Origin: Tragulus kanchil
Taxonomy: Eukaryota > Chordata > Mammalia > Artiodactyla > Tragulidae
Assembly: GCA_022376925.1 (NCBI GenBank)
Contig: JAIOJX010000032.1
Span: 99,006,794 to 99,070,793, forward strand
Reading direction: 5' to 3'
Length of the DNA stretch: 64,000 nucleotides
The translations under genes were made by a program, and so were the position numbers. The notes beneath the pieces were generated by a model. The model did no database searches. It was given only the letters and a program-made list of their open reading frames with translations, and was not told where the DNA came from. Shown piece after piece: positions 1 through 11,420 of this stretch (position 1 is the first letter of the stretch; each line of letters opens with the position of its first letter).

Positions 1-73
1 ATTTGTACCAAAGCATGCTTATTTGTATCTGTCATCTGCTCAGTTGTGAGTTTCTATTCATTCAACAAATACT

Positions 74-385
74 GGGCTTCCCTGGTGGTCCAGTGGGTAA
101 GGACACCGCCTTGCAGTGCAAGGAGATCCAGTTCGATCCCTGGCCTGGGAAGATCCCACATGCCACGGAGCATCTGGATCGATGTGTCCAATCACCCAGC
201 CGGAGCTCTGGAGCACATGCGCCCGGAGCCGGTGCTCTGCGACAACGGAGGCCACTGTGATGGGAGGCCCTCACAGGCCAAAGAACAAAGATGGATGAAA
301 ACAGAAAAATGAAAGACCAATAGAAGTGGCCCGTCCACCGCCCTCCCTCCCCAACCAGCGCTCCCCCCAAAATTTAAAAAACAAA
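74..385 (+). mobile_element. CHR-type tRNA-derived SINE, long form
   Basis: The head GGGCTTCCCTGGTGGTCCAG is the tRNA-like 5' end shared by cetartiodactyl CHR SINEs. An A box (TGGTCCAGTGG) and B box (GTTCGATCC) are visible. A perfect 10-bp target-site duplication AACAAATACT flanks it (64-73 and 386-395). The body carries GCACATGCGC (213-222), a one-step CpG-decayed form of the family palindrome. The 3' part has the CAATAGAAGTGG motif and a C-rich tail. Second copy at 1179-1490 through D1. Confidence 0.85.
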
Positions 386-1178
386 AACAAATACTGAGTG
401 TGAGAGGTCCAGTATGCCAAATAACATATTAAGCAATAGGGAAACTACGGGAACTAATGCTCTAGCAGAAAACAACAGGCATTAAAGACAAAAATGCACA
501 AATATATAATGTGATAAGATCCTTGAAGGAAAAGTAAAGCATGTTGGGCATAGAGCAGAACAAGGCGAAGCCTTGGCCATGGCATAGGTTACCCCCAGGT
601 TGGTTGTGATGATGAATGATGCTTTGGCATATGATAGCAATTCCATATATAGTAACCCTTTCTCTCCCAGGTAACTCTGTCAGGGCTGGGGAGGTAAAAT
701 TTGATTTCCTGGTCACTGGATACTCCATGGTCAGAACACAGACCCAGCTGGATTAAATAGGAGAAAGCCCAGTCAGGCAAGGAGAACACAGCATCTAGAA
801 ATATAGTAAAATAACTTTGTAGGGATCCACGGGATTCTAAAGCCCCCCTGTGAGATGCAGAGTTGTATTATTATAAGTTTAACATGATGACCAGAATATA
901 TGTCCTACAGAGAATGAACCACTGATCATTTTCTAGCTCAATTTGCGTTCCATGGGACACATTGTTGTAGGATGCTACTGTAAAGGAGGGGTACTGGTGG
1001 GAGTTTTAGAAAATCTGTGGCACCGGAAGATTGTAGGTGCTCCCAAGACTTGATAGATTGGTGAATTTCTCTGGAGAGGGACATAGGCCTAGAGTGGCCA
1101 ACAGCATTTGTACCAAAGCATGCTTATTTGTATCTGTCATCTGCTCAGTTGTGAGTTTCTATTCATTCAACAAATACT

Positions 1179-1490
1179 GGGCTTCCCTGGTGGTCCAGTG
1201 GGTAAGGACACCGCCTTGCAGTGCAAGGAGATCCAGTTCGATCCCTGGCCTGGGAAGATCCCACATGCCACGGAGCATCTGGATCGATGTGTCCAATCAC
1301 CCAGCCGGAGCTCTGGAGCACATGCGCCCGGAGCCGGTGCTCTGCGACAACGGAGGCCACTGTGATGGGAGGCCCTCACAGGCCAAAGAACAAAGATGGA
1401 TGAAAACAGAAAAATGAAAGACCAATAGAAGTGGCCCGTCCACCGCCCTCCCTCCCCAACCAGCGCTCCCCCCAAAATTTAAAAAACAAA
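1179..1490 (+). mobile_element. CHR-type SINE, duplicate of 74-385
   Basis: Identical by eye to the element at 74-385, with the same flanking direct repeats at an offset of 1105. It is a by-product of duplication D1 and not an independent insertion. Confidence 0.85.
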
Positions 1491-1681
1491 AACAAATACT
1501 GAGTGTGAGAGGTCCAGTATGCCAAATAACATATTAAGCAATAGGGAAACTACGGGAACTAATGCTCTAGCAGAAAACAACAGGCATTAAAGACAAAAAT
1601 GCACAAATATATAATGTGATAAGATCCTTGAAGGAAAAGTAAAGCATGTTGGGCATAGAGCAGAACAAGGCGAAGCCTTGG

Positions 1682-2089
1682 TCCAGAGGAGTCTCCTCCA
1701 TCTAGAATTCATGCATAGTAAGCGCTTACTGAGTTCTCATTGACCTGAATTAAATGGAAGCTCCCCGTTGTCTATAAGAGAGTAAATTTTCTCTCACTAT
1801 ACTTCTTGTGGATACAATTCTGAAAGTTTCTTGGGTGATGGCCCAAATAAAATTCTCGACAAGACACTACGAAGAAATGTAAGAAGGTTTTTAGACATGT
1901 ATATTCTATTCTGACAGCAGGAAGAAGCTGACTCTTGATGTGACTGGTGTGAGACACTCAGCCACTCTGAACCTCAGATTCTTCATTTCGGGGAGTAGAC
2001 TTCCAGTTATAATTAGAGAGATGGTGAGAGAGAAGTTGAGCAGCAAATTTGAAGGTACTCTCTATATAATGAAGGTTCAGTTACATCTC
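1682..2089. other. Single-copy stretch, nothing recognised
   Basis: AT-rich sequence directly right of duplication D1. I see no gene, repeat family or motif that I can support. Confidence 0.5.
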
Positions 2090-2640
2090 TCCATTCTGGA
2101 GCATTCCTCTGATCTTCATTTGGATTTCCAGCTGCCTTCTGCCAGCTTCCATGTGGATGTCTCCCAAGTATCTCATATTAGCATGTTTGAAACTGATTTC
2201 CAGGTTCCCAACCACAATGAGCTTTAACTCAGTCTTCACACTGAATCTGCTTAATTATTTAACAATTCTTCACCATCCCTCATCTCCCATTTCCAGTCCA
2301 CCAGCTAGTCCAGCCACCATCTTGACCCTGGACTACTCTTTCCATCTCTTTGCCTCCATCTTGATCCAGGCCACCTCAACCACTCTTCTGGACCATTGCA
2401 ATGGCATCCTAAGTGGTCCCTCTCTTTTCCAGTTTGTATTCCCCTCCACACCAACTCTGTTTAATGCAGACAAGATGTTCTCTTTAAAACATCAATCCAT
2501 GTATGTCACTTCTCTATTTAAAAACCTAAAATAACTTCTCACCATACAAAGGTGTCTAATGCCCTGCCTGCCCCACCTGCCAAGTCTCCACTCTCTCCCT
2601 GCTATCACCTGGATCCAGCCATCAGCCTCCCTATGGCTCC
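2090..2640 (+). mobile_element. L2-like LINE remnant
   Basis: The pyrimidine-rich stretch has phrases typical of L2 3' regions in sense orientation, such as CATCTTGATCCAGGCCACC followed by CCTAAAATAACTTCTCACC. It is old and no frame is intact beyond about 125 codons. Family assignment is by recognition only. Confidence 0.45.
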
Positions 2641-3290
2641 TTCTACCTGCCAGGCTCACAGGCAGGGCTTCTGCAGGTGTCTTGCTGTGTCTGGGGGAGG
2701 TTAGGGCAAGGAGTGGGAGAATCCACCCAAAGGAACTTGTCCTACCTCTGAAAACCGTGGTTCTCCTCCTTATAAGGGAAACTATTCAGGAGAAAATCTT
2801 TACATTCAGAGGCCAGCTTCTCACCATCCTCCTCTGGGCTCAGCTGAGAAGCACAGGGAGCAAAATAGTCTCTTTGATAGTCCTGGGTAGTCAAATTATG
2901 CTTTCTATTTCATCTTTCTCTGCACTGCCTTAACTGTTTTTCAATAATTCCACATTCCTTTTTTGATTGAAACACTGGAAATATTACATGTACATCCAGA
3001 AAAGTACACTAATCATACTTACAGAACTGGGTGAGTTTTCTGATGGACACACCCTTATTACTAGTAAGAAGCCAAGCATTCCAGGCACCCCTGAAGCCCA
3101 CCTGAGCCCCAGCCAGTCCACACCCCACCAAGGTAACCAAAATGCCAGTGCCATCTTCTAACAGCATGGACAAAGTTTGCCTGTCTTAAAGTTTATATAT
3201 ATGAAATCATCATCCAGTATGCCAGAGCACCTTTCACTTAACATTATTGTATTAATTTATAATCAGAAAAGAGCTATTCTCAACAGTATT
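2640..3290. other. Single-copy stretch, nothing firm
   Basis: Mixed sequence between L2-like DNA and the L1 3' end. It holds short open frames without recognisable domains, and no clear repeat boundary. Confidence 0.4.
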
Positions 3291-4015
3291 TAAAGTTTTC
3301 AAGATATGGAAGCAACCTAACTGTTCAGCAATGGGTGAATAAATAAAGAGGTTGTGGTATATGTACACAATGGAATACTACTCAGCCACGAAAAAGAATG
3401 AAATTTTGCCATTTGGAGTAAGATAGATGGACTTGGAAGGTATTATGCTAGGTAATACAAGTCAGAGAGAGAAAGACAAATGCTGTACAATATCACTTAT
3501 ATGTAGAATCTAAAAATATAGGAAACTGGTGAACTGAGCAAAAAAGAAGCAGATTCACTAATATAGAGAACAAATGAGTGGTTACCAGTGAGGAGAAGTA
3601 AGAGAGAGGGCATTACACAGGTAGGGGACTAGGGGTACAAACTACTATGTACAAAACAAGCTAAAAGGATCTATTGTACAACATGGCAATATAGCACGTG
3701 TTTTATAATTAACTATAAATAGGGCATAATTTTTACAAATTATGAATCACTACATTGTACATCTGCCATGGACTTCCCTGGTGGCTCAGTGGTAGAGAAT
3801 CTGCCTGCCAAGGAAGGAGATATGGGTTTGATCAGAAAGATCCCCTGGAGAAGGAAATGGCAACGCACTCCAGTATTCTTACCTAGAGAATCCTATAGAC
3901 AGAGGAACCTTGTAGGCTACAGTCCATGGGGTTATAAAGAATAGGACACAACTTAGCAACTAAAACAGCAACTTATATAATATTACATGTCAACTATACT
4001 TGAATTAAAAAGAAA
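3290..4015 (+). mobile_element. L1 LINE 3' end, interrupted by Bov-tA
   Basis: The text GGTATATGTACACAATGG AATACTACTCAGCC then AAAAAGAATGAAAT is the well-known end of L1 ORF2, followed by a 3' UTR ending around TATACTTGAATTAAAAAG. Many stops and indels show it is old and inactive. A Bov-tA at 3770-3968 splits it. The right part is repeated at about 4692-5095 through D2. Confidence 0.75.
3770..3968 (+). mobile_element. Bov-tA SINE inside the L1 remnant
   Basis: Begins GGACTTCCCTGGTGGCTCAG (tRNA-Glu-like head), continues with the CCCCTGGAGAAGGAAATGGC linker and the BovB-derived tail (CAGTCCATGGGGTTATAAAG). This is the ruminant Bov-tA arrangement. Its duplicate is at about 4850-5048. Confidence 0.88.
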
Positions 4016-4029
4016 TACTATCTTTGCAA

Positions 4030-4320
4030 TAAAAGAGCTGTTTCTTCCCTTGCAAGGGCTTGGTCCGACTGCTTTTAGATCTCCTCTCCTCTCTGCCTTA
4101 TATCTCTTCACTTCTCTGCCTGGAGGGCTCTCTGCCTTGGATGCCCTTCCCAATTTTACCTTCTCAAATGGTGCACATCAAAGTCCTTGTTTAGCCCCCA
4201 GCTCCTCCGGAGCCTGGTCCTGTGCCTCCCACTCCTGGGCCTCCCTCCCACAGCTCCTGTGCCTGCTTCTTCTGTCCTTGTGTCCACTCACTCTGTGTTG
4301 TCCTGACTGTTAAAAGTTCA
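4030..4320 (+). mobile_element. L2-like remnant
   Basis: A pyrimidine-rich run (CTCTCTGCCTTGGATGCCCTTCCC and similar phrases) is typical of L2 3' ends. The open frame through it is low-complexity (Leu/Ser/Pro/Cys) and repeated exactly at 5110-5400 through D2, so it is not taken as a gene. Confidence 0.35.
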
Positions 4321-4849
4321 CCTGGCCCACAAGGGATGGCATGGGTAGGGGACATATTTTATGTGTGTCCCCAGCTCTGTGACCAGTGAAAGATATATAT
4401 TAGTCAGTGCTTGTTGAACTTAACTCATTGAATTAAAGCAAAGTAGCAATGATATCTACAAGACCACCTCAAGTATAGCTCAAGTGTTAGCTTATTAGAA
4501 AAGTTACTGATTGTCAATACTTATGAGAAGTGTTCAACACTTATTGGAGGTAAGATGATGCTTCAGTAACAGCTTCTTTCTCTATTAATTTCTCCCTAGC
4601 CAACAAAACTGAAAATGGTTGAATTAATTAACTCCACAGATTGTTCTTATACACGTATATGTGCCAAACACTGTGCTAGACATTAGGGCATAATTTACAC
4701 AGGTAGGGGACTAGGTACAAACTACTATGTACAAAACAAGCTAAAAGGATCTATTGTACAACATGGCAATATAGCACGTGTTTTATAATTAACTATAAAT
4801 AGGGCATAATTTTTACAAATTATGAATCACTACATTGTACATCTGCCAT

Positions 4850-5048
4850 GGACTTCCCTGGTGGCTCAGTGGTAGAGAATCTGCCTGCCAAGGAAGGAGA
4901 TATGGGTTTGATCAGAAAGATCCCCTGGAGAAGGAAATGGCAACGCACTCCAGTATTCTTACCTAGAGAATCCTATAGACAGAGGAACCTTGTAGGCTAC
5001 AGTCCATGGGGTTATAAAGAATAGGACACAACTTAGCAACTAAAACAG
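4850..5048 (+). mobile_element. Bov-tA SINE, duplicate of 3770-3968
   Basis: Same sequence and same L1 flanks as the element 1080 bp upstream. It is explained by duplication D2. Confidence 0.88.
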
Positions 5049-5789
5049 CAACTTATATAATATTACATGTCAACTATACTTGAATTAAAAAGAAATACTA
5101 TCTTTGCAATAAAAGAGCTGTTTCTTCCCTTGCAAGGGCTTGGTCCGACTGCTTTTAGATCTCCTCTCCTCTCTGCCTTATATCTCTTCACTTCTCTGCC
5201 TGGAGGGCTCTCTGCCTTGGATGCCCTTCCCAATTTTACCTTCTCAAATGGTGCACATCAAAGTCCTTGTTTAGCCCCCAGCTCCTCCGGAGCCTGGTCC
5301 TGTGCCTCCCACTCCTGGGCCTCCCTCCCACAGCTCCTGTGCCTGCTTCTTCTGTCCTTGTGTCCACTCACTCTGTGTTGTCCTGACTGTTAAAAGTTCA
5401 CCTGGCCCACAAGGGATGGCATGGGTAGGGGACATATTTTATGTGTGTCCCCAGCTCTGTGACCAGTGAAAGATATATATTAGTCAGTGCTTGTTGAACT
5501 TAACTCATTGAATTAAAGCAAAGTAGCAATGATATCTACAAGACCACCTCAAGTATAGCTCAAGTGTTAGCTTATTAGAAAAGTTACTGATTGTCAATAC
5601 TTATGAGAAGTGTTCAACACTTATTGGAGGTAAGATGATGCTTCAGTAACAGCTTCTTTCTCTATTAATTTCTCCCTAGCCAACAAAACTGAAAATGGTT
5701 GAATTAATTAACTCCACAGATTGTTCTTATACACGTATATGTGCCAAACACTGTGCTAGACATTAGGAAGTTAAAGAGTGAAGGGAAGG

Positions 5790-5885
5790 TAACAGACGTG
5801 CTTTGCAGAGTTGTTGTAAGAATGGAACATGACAATAGAGAGCATGGTGCTTGATCACAGCAGATGCTCAGTGAATGCTTTGCCC
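5790..5885 (+). mobile_element. Probable MIR 3' part
   Basis: GTTGTTGTAAGAATGGAACATG then CAGATGCTCAGTGAATG follows the end of MIR (trinucleotide GTTGTTGT, 'gctcaataaatg'-like finish). Diverged and partial. Confidence 0.4.
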
Positions 5886-6137
5886 CCTTTTTCCCTAGCA
5901 ACAGGCACGTCCTGGAGGAATGTTGTGACCCTGGTGTCTGAAGAGCCTGGAGTGAGCCCTGGGCACATACCTGGGTATCCTAAGCCCTGAAATGAACTAG
6001 TGTGAATAACTTAGTGTGAGTAGCTGAACTCATTTGTCTCGGGAATTCCTTTTGGGAATGCCTTTCCCCAGCCTACATAGTCTGACAGTGTGTTTCTGGG
6101 CCCTTCTTCCAGTACTTGATCATATGGACCTTTTCCG

Positions 6138-6187
6138 TGTGTGTATGTGTGCATGTGTGTTGTGCATATACACATATGTGTGTGTGT
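6138..6187. repeat. TG-rich microsatellite
   Basis: Imperfect TG/ATGTG repeat with a CATATACACATATG palindrome in its middle. Duplicate at 7258-7307 through D3, no length change seen. Confidence 0.85.
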
Positions 6188-6370
6188 TAGTTCCATCATG
6201 TCCAACTCTTTGTGATCCCATAGACTGTAGGCTGCCAGGCTCCTCTGCCCATGGAGTCTCCAGGCAGGAATTCTAGAAGGGTTCGCCATTCCCTTCTCTA
6301 GGGGATCTTCCTGACTAAGGTATCAAACCTGGGTCTCCCACATTGCAGGCAGATTCTGTACCATCTGAAC
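6180..6370 (-). mobile_element. Bov-tA SINE, antisense
   Basis: Reads TCCAACTCTTTGTGATCCCA, then CAGGCTCCTCTGCCCATGGAG, then GGGTCTCCCACATTGCAGGC, the reverse complement of Bov-tA including the tRNA-like part. Duplicate at 7300-7490 through D3. Confidence 0.85.
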
Positions 6371-6699
6371 ACCTCCTAGTCTCCATGTTGTTTGCTACCT
6401 TCCCTCCTGCTTTGTCCTGTCTTCAGTCTGGCCCTCTGGGAAAAAGGGATCAGGCTTAGTGGACAGAACATAATTTTTTTGCTCAGAAAGACCTGTACTG
6501 GGGGCTTCCTCTGCCTCTTAGGGCTGGGTACCCTTCATGAGTGAATTGATTGCCCGAGCTCAGTTTCTTCCTCTGTGTAAGGTCCTGCTAGGTTTTAGTA
6601 TAGAAACAGTGGACATGTTTAAGACTCCTAGAGTTGAAACTGTAAGACCTAACAAATGGATGTTGTTATGTTTCAGTGGACATTAAACAAAGGAAGGCT

Positions 6700-6895
6700 T
6701 TGGTAGTTGTAAAGAACATGGGGTTCATAAGGAAATGCACGTGGAATTGAATCCCATTTCTGTCATTTACCAGCTATGTGGTCTTGGGAAATTCACTTAT
6801 CGTGTCTAACTTCACCTTGTAGGGTTATTGTAAAGATACATGTGATGGCATGTGTATGGGTTAAGAGTTTAGTAAGTGCTGTCTTCATACCACTA
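6700..6895 (+). mobile_element. MIR SINE
   Basis: The core CATTTACCAGCTATGTGGTC followed by TTGGGAAATTCACTTA and TGTAGGGTTATTGTAAAG matches the MIR layout in sense orientation. Duplicate at about 7820-8016. Confidence 0.75.
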
Positions 6896-6999
6896 CGGTC
6901 ATTATTTTGGACTCACATGATGTCTCGATTTACCATCACTCTTGAGCATCAGCTCCTGGGAACCAATAAGACACCTCCGCCATCCAACCAACTCCTCAT

Positions 7000-7042
7000 T
7001 TTTAAAAATATTTATTTATTTTATTTATGGGGTGGGGTGGGG
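7000..7042 (-). mobile_element. Truncated CHR-type SINE tail at junction D3
   Basis: Only the antisense A-rich tail and G-rich start of the SINE are present (ATTTATTTATTTTATTTATG, then GGGGT repeats). The next base already belongs to the second copy of D3. The complete element is at 8125-8442. The truncation therefore comes from the duplication boundary. Confidence 0.8.
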
Positions 7043-8124
7043 TAATTTCCCTGGTGTCTGAAGAGCCTGGAGTGAGCCCTGGGCACATACCTGGGTATCC
7101 TAAGCCCTGAAATGAACTAGTGTGAATAACTTAGTGTGAGTAGCTGAACTCATTTGTCTCGGGAATTCCTTTTGGGAATGCCTTTCCCCAGCCTACATAG
7201 TCTGACAGTGTGTTTCTGGGCCCTTCTTCCAGTACTTGATCATATGGACCTTTTCCGTGTGTGTATGTGTGCATGTGTGTTGTGCATATACACATATGTG
7301 TGTGTGTTAGTTCCATCATGTCCAACTCTTTGTGATCCCATAGACTGTAGGCTGCCAGGCTCCTCTGCCCATGGAGTCTCCAGGCAGGAATTCTAGAAGG
7401 GTTCGCCATTCCCTTCTCTAGGGGATCTTCCTGACTAAGGTATCAAACCTGGGTCTCCCACATTGCAGGCAGATTCTGTACCATCTGAACACCTCCTAGT
7501 CTCCATGTTGTTTGCTACCTTCCCTCCTGCTTTGTCCTGTCTTCAGTCTGGCCCTCTGGGAAAAAGGGATCAGGCTTAGTGGACAGAACATAATTTTTTT
7601 GCTCAGAAAGACCTGTACTGGGGGCTTCCTCTGCCTCTTAGGGCTGGGTACCCTTCATGAGTGAATTGATTGCCCGAAGCTCAGTTTCTTCCTCTGTGTA
7701 AGGTCCTGCTAGGTTTCAGTATAGAAACAGTGGACATGTTTAAGACTCCTAGAGTTGAAACTGTAAGACCTAACAAATGGATGTTGTTATGTTTCAGTGG
7801 ACATTAAACAAAGGAAGGCTTTGGTAGTTGTAAAGAACATGGGGTTCATAAGGAAATGCACGTGGAATTGAATCCCATTTCTGTCATTTACCAGCTATGT
7901 GGTCTTGGGAAATTCACTTATCGTGTCTAACTTCACCTTGTAGGGTTATTGTAAAGATACATGTGATGGCATGTGTATGGGTTAAGAGTTTAGTAAGTGC
8001 TGTCTTCATACCACTACGGTCATTATTTTGGACTCACATGATGTCTCGATTTACCATCACTCTTGAGCATCAGCTCCTGGGAACCAATAAGACACCTCCG
8101 CCATCCAACCAACTCCTCATTTTT

Positions 8125-8442
8125 TTAAAAAATATTTATTTATTTTATTTATGGGGTGGGGGTGGGGAGGGAGGGGAGTAGGTGGACCACTTCTATTGAT
8201 CTTTCATTTGTCTGTTTTCATCCATCTTTGTTCTTCAGCCCATGTGTGCCTCCCATAGCAGCGGTCTCTCTCGTCACACAGCACCAGCTCTGGGCACATG
8301 CGCTCCAGAGCTCCGGTTTGGTAATTAGACACATAGGTCCAGCCGCTCCGCGGCATGTGGGATCTTCCCAGGCCAGGGATTGAACTGGCAACCCTTGCAC
8401 TGCAAGGCGGTGTCCCTACCCACTGGACCACCAGGGAAGCCC
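8125..8442 (-). mobile_element. CHR-type SINE, long form, antisense
   Basis: Ends on the plus strand with GGACCACCAGGGAAGCCC, the complement of the CHR-type head. Flanked by an imperfect duplication AACTCCTCATTTTT (8111-8124) and AACTCCCCATTCTT (8443-8456). It carries the decayed palindrome GCACATGCGC (8294-8303). The G-rich start with CCACTTCTATTG marks the long 3' extension. Confidence 0.85.
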
Positions 8443-8459
8443 AACTCCCCATTCTTGAA

Positions 8460-9040
8460 CTTGGCTTCCCCCTTCTGCACCCTCACATTAATGAGTTCCT
8501 GAGGCACATTGTATCCTGGCTTGGTTGAATTTTTACAGTTGGGGTTGCAAAGGACAGATGCAGGTCCTATCACATTGTGGAGAAATGCACATCATTTGTC
8601 TCGTTCCCACCAATACTTGGAATTTTACGGGGGAAGGAGGTAGAGGAGGAGGGCATGAGTGATAAGGCAGAGTCCAGAAATTAATGAGGTAATGGGTGAG
8701 CACATTTGCATCCCAGTGAGCCAAGGTAGTGTTCTGGGAAGCAACAACAAAGAGGAACAGCTGATGAAACAAGCTCAACGTAGAAATCAAGCAAACGGGC
8801 TGAATAAATCAATGTCCAGTTGAGTCTTATTTGTGGCAATTACTTCTCAGAGCCTCCCATCCCCAGAGCCCCATGTGTGGGCTACAGATGCTCATTTAGC
8901 TGCCTGGAAGTTGACATCTTAATGTTTTCCTTCCCACATTAAAAATGGAGATCTGTTTCAAAATTCATATATGTCGTTATTGATTCCATCAACATCTTTC
9001 CGTTCAAAGAAACGGAGTGAGAAGAAAGTTGAGGGAGGGT
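8460..9040. other. Single-copy stretch, nothing recognised
   Basis: No supported gene, RNA or repeat. Contains a purine-rich run (GGGGGAAGGAGGTAGAGGAGG, 8630-8650). Confidence 0.45.
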
Positions 9041-9334
9041 GTGCTGATGTGGGGGAAGGACACCCCCACTCACTACCCTAGGAGTCAGCATTCAGCCCAG
9101 AGGTATGGCTTCGTCTTTACTAGCTGTGACCAAGGACACATCACTCATCTGCATCAAAAGAAAAACGGGTTTCATCATCCCTGTCCATTTGTTCCTTCTG
9201 TCATTTGTATCTTATATGGTTATTAAAGTGCTTCCTGTCCATCACACAGTGAATGAGGCATGTTGGGAGGTTCCACTGGGCGTGGGCGGGATAGGAGGAT
9301 GGCTACATGCTAGAGCTGTGCCAAGCACTTGGCT

Positions 9335-9480
9335 TCTATTAGCCCATCTAATCCTTATGTCGACAATCTTGATCTCATTGTTATATAGGGGGAAACTGAA
9401 GCATAAAGAGTTTAAGTAACATGTTACTGGTAAGCAATGGAGCTAAGGTTTAGAACCAGGCTCATCTGACTCTGGAATCT
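9335..9480 (-). mobile_element. MIR remnant, antisense
   Basis: AGCCCATCTAATCCTTATG, then GGGGGAAACTGAAGCA, then GGTAAGCAATGGAGCTAAGG is the reverse complement of MIR. Duplicate at 10434-10577. Confidence 0.7.
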
Positions 9481-9579
9481 GTGCTGCCCTCCCAGACAAA
9501 GGCCTGTGGCTTCATATGACCTCTAAAGATGTTTGGAGCAGAGGAAACCAGGCTCCTTTTTTTTTTTTTCTTTGAAACA

Positions 9580-9813
9580 TTTTTTTGGCGGGGGTTGGGG
9601 TGGGGAGGGAGGGGGGCTGGCGGGACCACTTCTATTGGTCTTTCATTTATCTATTTTCATTCATCTGTGTTCTTTGACCCGTGTGGGCGCCCATCGCGGT
9701 GGCCTCTGTCGTCGCAGAGCACCGGCTCTGGGCGCATGCGCTCCAGAGCTCCGGCTGCGTGATTAGACATATTGGTCCTGCCGCTCCGCGGCTCGTGGGA
9801 TCTTCCCAGGCCA
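9580..9813 (-). mobile_element. CHR-type SINE, 5'-truncated, antisense
   Basis: Long-form element with intact CpGs and the perfect palindrome GCGCATGCGC (9732-9741). The head is missing: it stops at GATCTTCCCAGGCCA and continues into unrelated sequence at 9814, so about 55-60 bp including both pol III boxes is lost. Duplicate at 10678-10911; one T/C difference (GACATATT/GACACATT). Confidence 0.82.
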
Positions 9814-10004
9814 GTCAGCACTGTGTTGTGGGTGATTTGTACTCACGGAGCTCGTCAGCCCTGGGGACTCGCCCGCACTGGAGGCCAAGGAGGGGAAAAT
9901 GAGTCTTGGTGACTGGAACCTGTACGGGGGGTCGGGGTGTCTCCCAAGAGGAAGGAATTCACTTTTCTTAAATGTCTGCCTTGGGCCAGGAATTACACAC
10001 ACAA

Positions 10005-10140
10005 GTCATCTGTGATCCTCAAATCCCCTACCCGAGATGCATTTCGTTGGAAGGAAGTGAAGCTCAGAGAAGTTAAGGGACTTGCCCAAGATGATATGGC
10101 CGCAGAGTGAGGATTCGGAAGTGGATCCCAGGCTTGTGTG
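10005..10140 (-). mobile_element. MIR-like remnant, antisense
   Basis: GTGAAGCTCAGAGAAGTTAAG followed by GGACTTGCCCAAGATGATA and a GGATCCCAGGCTTG end fits antisense MIR. Duplicate at 11103-11238. Confidence 0.6.
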
Positions 10141-10677
10141 ACAGAAAATGCTCTTAGGGTTTCCTGATGTGGGGAAGGACACCCCACTTCCGGTCGCATC
10201 GGTATGGCTTCGTCTTTACTAGCTGTGACCAAGGACACATCACTCATCTGCATCAAAAGAAAACGGGTTTCATCATCCCTGTCCATTTGTTCCTTCTGTC
10301 ATTTGTATCTTATATGGTTATTAAAGTGCTTCCTGTCCATCACACAGTGAATGAGGCATGTTGGGAGGTTCCACTGGGCGTGGGCGGGATAGGAGGATGG
10401 CTACATGCTAGAGCTGTGCCAAGCACTTGGCTTCTATTAGCCCATCTAATCCTTATGTCGACAATCTTGATCTCATTGTTATATAGGGGGAAACTGAAGC
10501 ATAAAGAGTTTAAGTAACATGTTACTGGTAAGCAATGGAGCTAAGGTTTAGAACCAGGCTCATCTGACTCTGGAATCTGTGCTGCCCTCCCAGACAAAGG
10601 CCTGTGGCTTCATATGACCTCTAAAGATGTTTGGAGCAGAGGAAACCAGGCTCCTTTTTTTTTTTTTCTTTGAAACA

Positions 10678-10911
10678 TTTTTTTGGCGGGGGTGGGGTTG
10701 GGGAGGGAGGGGGGCTGGCGGGACCACTTCTATTGGTCTTTCATTTATCTATTTTCATTCATCTGTGTTCTTTGACCCGTGTGGGCGCCCATCGCGGTGG
10801 CCTCTGTCGTCGCAGAGCACCGGCTCTGGGCGCATGCGCTCCAGAGCTCCGGCTGCGTGATTAGACACATTGGTCCTGCCGCTCCGCGGCTCGTGGGATC
10901 TTCCCAGGCCA
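10678..10911 (-). mobile_element. CHR-type SINE, duplicate of 9580-9813
   Basis: Same 5' truncation and same flanks, offset 1098. Palindrome GCGCATGCGC at 10830-10839. G-run spacing near the tail differs slightly (GGGGGTTGGGG against GGGGGTGGGGTTGGGG). Confidence 0.82.
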
Positions 10912-11420
10912 GTCAGCACTGTGTTGTGGGTGATTTGTACTCACGGAGCTCGTCAGCCCTGGGGACTCGCCCGCACTGGAGGCCAAGGAGGGGAAAATGA
11001 GTCTTGGTGACTGGAACCTGTACGGGGGGTCGGGGTGTCTCCCAAGAGGAAGGAATTCACTTTTCTTAAATGTCTGCCTTGGGCCAGGAATTACACACAC
11101 AAGTCATCTGTGATCCTCAAATCCCCTACCCGAGATGCATTTCGTTGGAAGGAAGTGAAGCTCAGAGAAGTTAAGGGACTTGCCCAAGATGATATGGCCG
11201 CAGAGTGAGGATTCGGAAGTGGATCCCAGGCTTGTGTGACAGAAAATGCTCTTAGTTTCCTGCTGTGGCCTCCTGCCTCTCCTTGTGTAATCTTGGAACT
11301 CTTCTTCCCTGGCAAACTGAGTCCAGATGGGGGCAAGCTTTTGGTTTTCTCATTGTGCTGCCCACAACCCTGAAATGGGCCAGTTGCCTCGCGTATTGAC
11401 TCCCTCTAGGGCTGCCTTTG

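Larger units (their letters stand above)
1..1681. repeat. Direct duplication D1, period 1105
   Basis: Bases 1-576 recur at 1106-1681 with the same spacing throughout, including the whole CHR-type SINE. Copies diverge abruptly after CGAAGCCTTGG (576 versus 1681). If the arrangement is contiguous, copy 2 is 577-1681 and the first 529 bases of copy 1 lie outside the window. No mismatch was noticed between the visible parts. Confidence 0.97.
3607..5767. repeat. Direct duplication D2, period 1080
   Basis: Copy 1 is about 3607-4687 and copy 2 about 4688-5767. Both end with CATTAGG. The start of copy 2 is slightly altered: GGCATAATTTACACAGG replaces GGCATTACACAGG, and GACTAGGTACAAAC replaces GACTAGGGGTACAAAC. 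The rest reads identically. The unit contains part of an L1 3' end, a Bov-tA and an L2-like stretch, so all of these appear twice. Confidence 0.97.
5929..8165. repeat. Direct duplication D3, period 1120-1121
   Basis: Copy 1 is about 5929-7042 and copy 2 about 7049-8165. Copy 1 stops inside the A/T-rich and G-rich tail of an antisense CHR-type SINE, leaving only a stub, whereas copy 2 runs into the complete SINE. Small differences include GCCCGAGC versus GCCCGAAGC near 6556/7676 and one T-to-C change near 6597/7718. Confidence 0.97.
9045..11255. repeat. Direct duplication D4, period about 1098
   Basis: Copy 1 is about 9045-10157 and copy 2 about 10165-11255; both end in GAAAATGCTCTTAG. The start of copy 2 is damaged. 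The G and C runs are one base shorter, and about 30 bp of copy 1 (9070-9101) is replaced by an unrelated dozen bases. Offsets are 1120 before and 1099-1098 after this spot. Homopolymer shortening next to a junction resembles poor consensus sequence. Confidence 0.96.

Noticed and set aside
74..150. tRNA-like A and B boxes suggesting a tRNA gene
   Set aside because: The boxes belong to SINE heads, the cloverleaf is not complete, and the element has a SINE body, tail and target duplication.
3987..4313. 108-codon frame repeated exactly at 5067-5393, which looks like a conserved gene pair
   Set aside because: The identity results from duplication D2. The sequence is low-complexity L2-like DNA.
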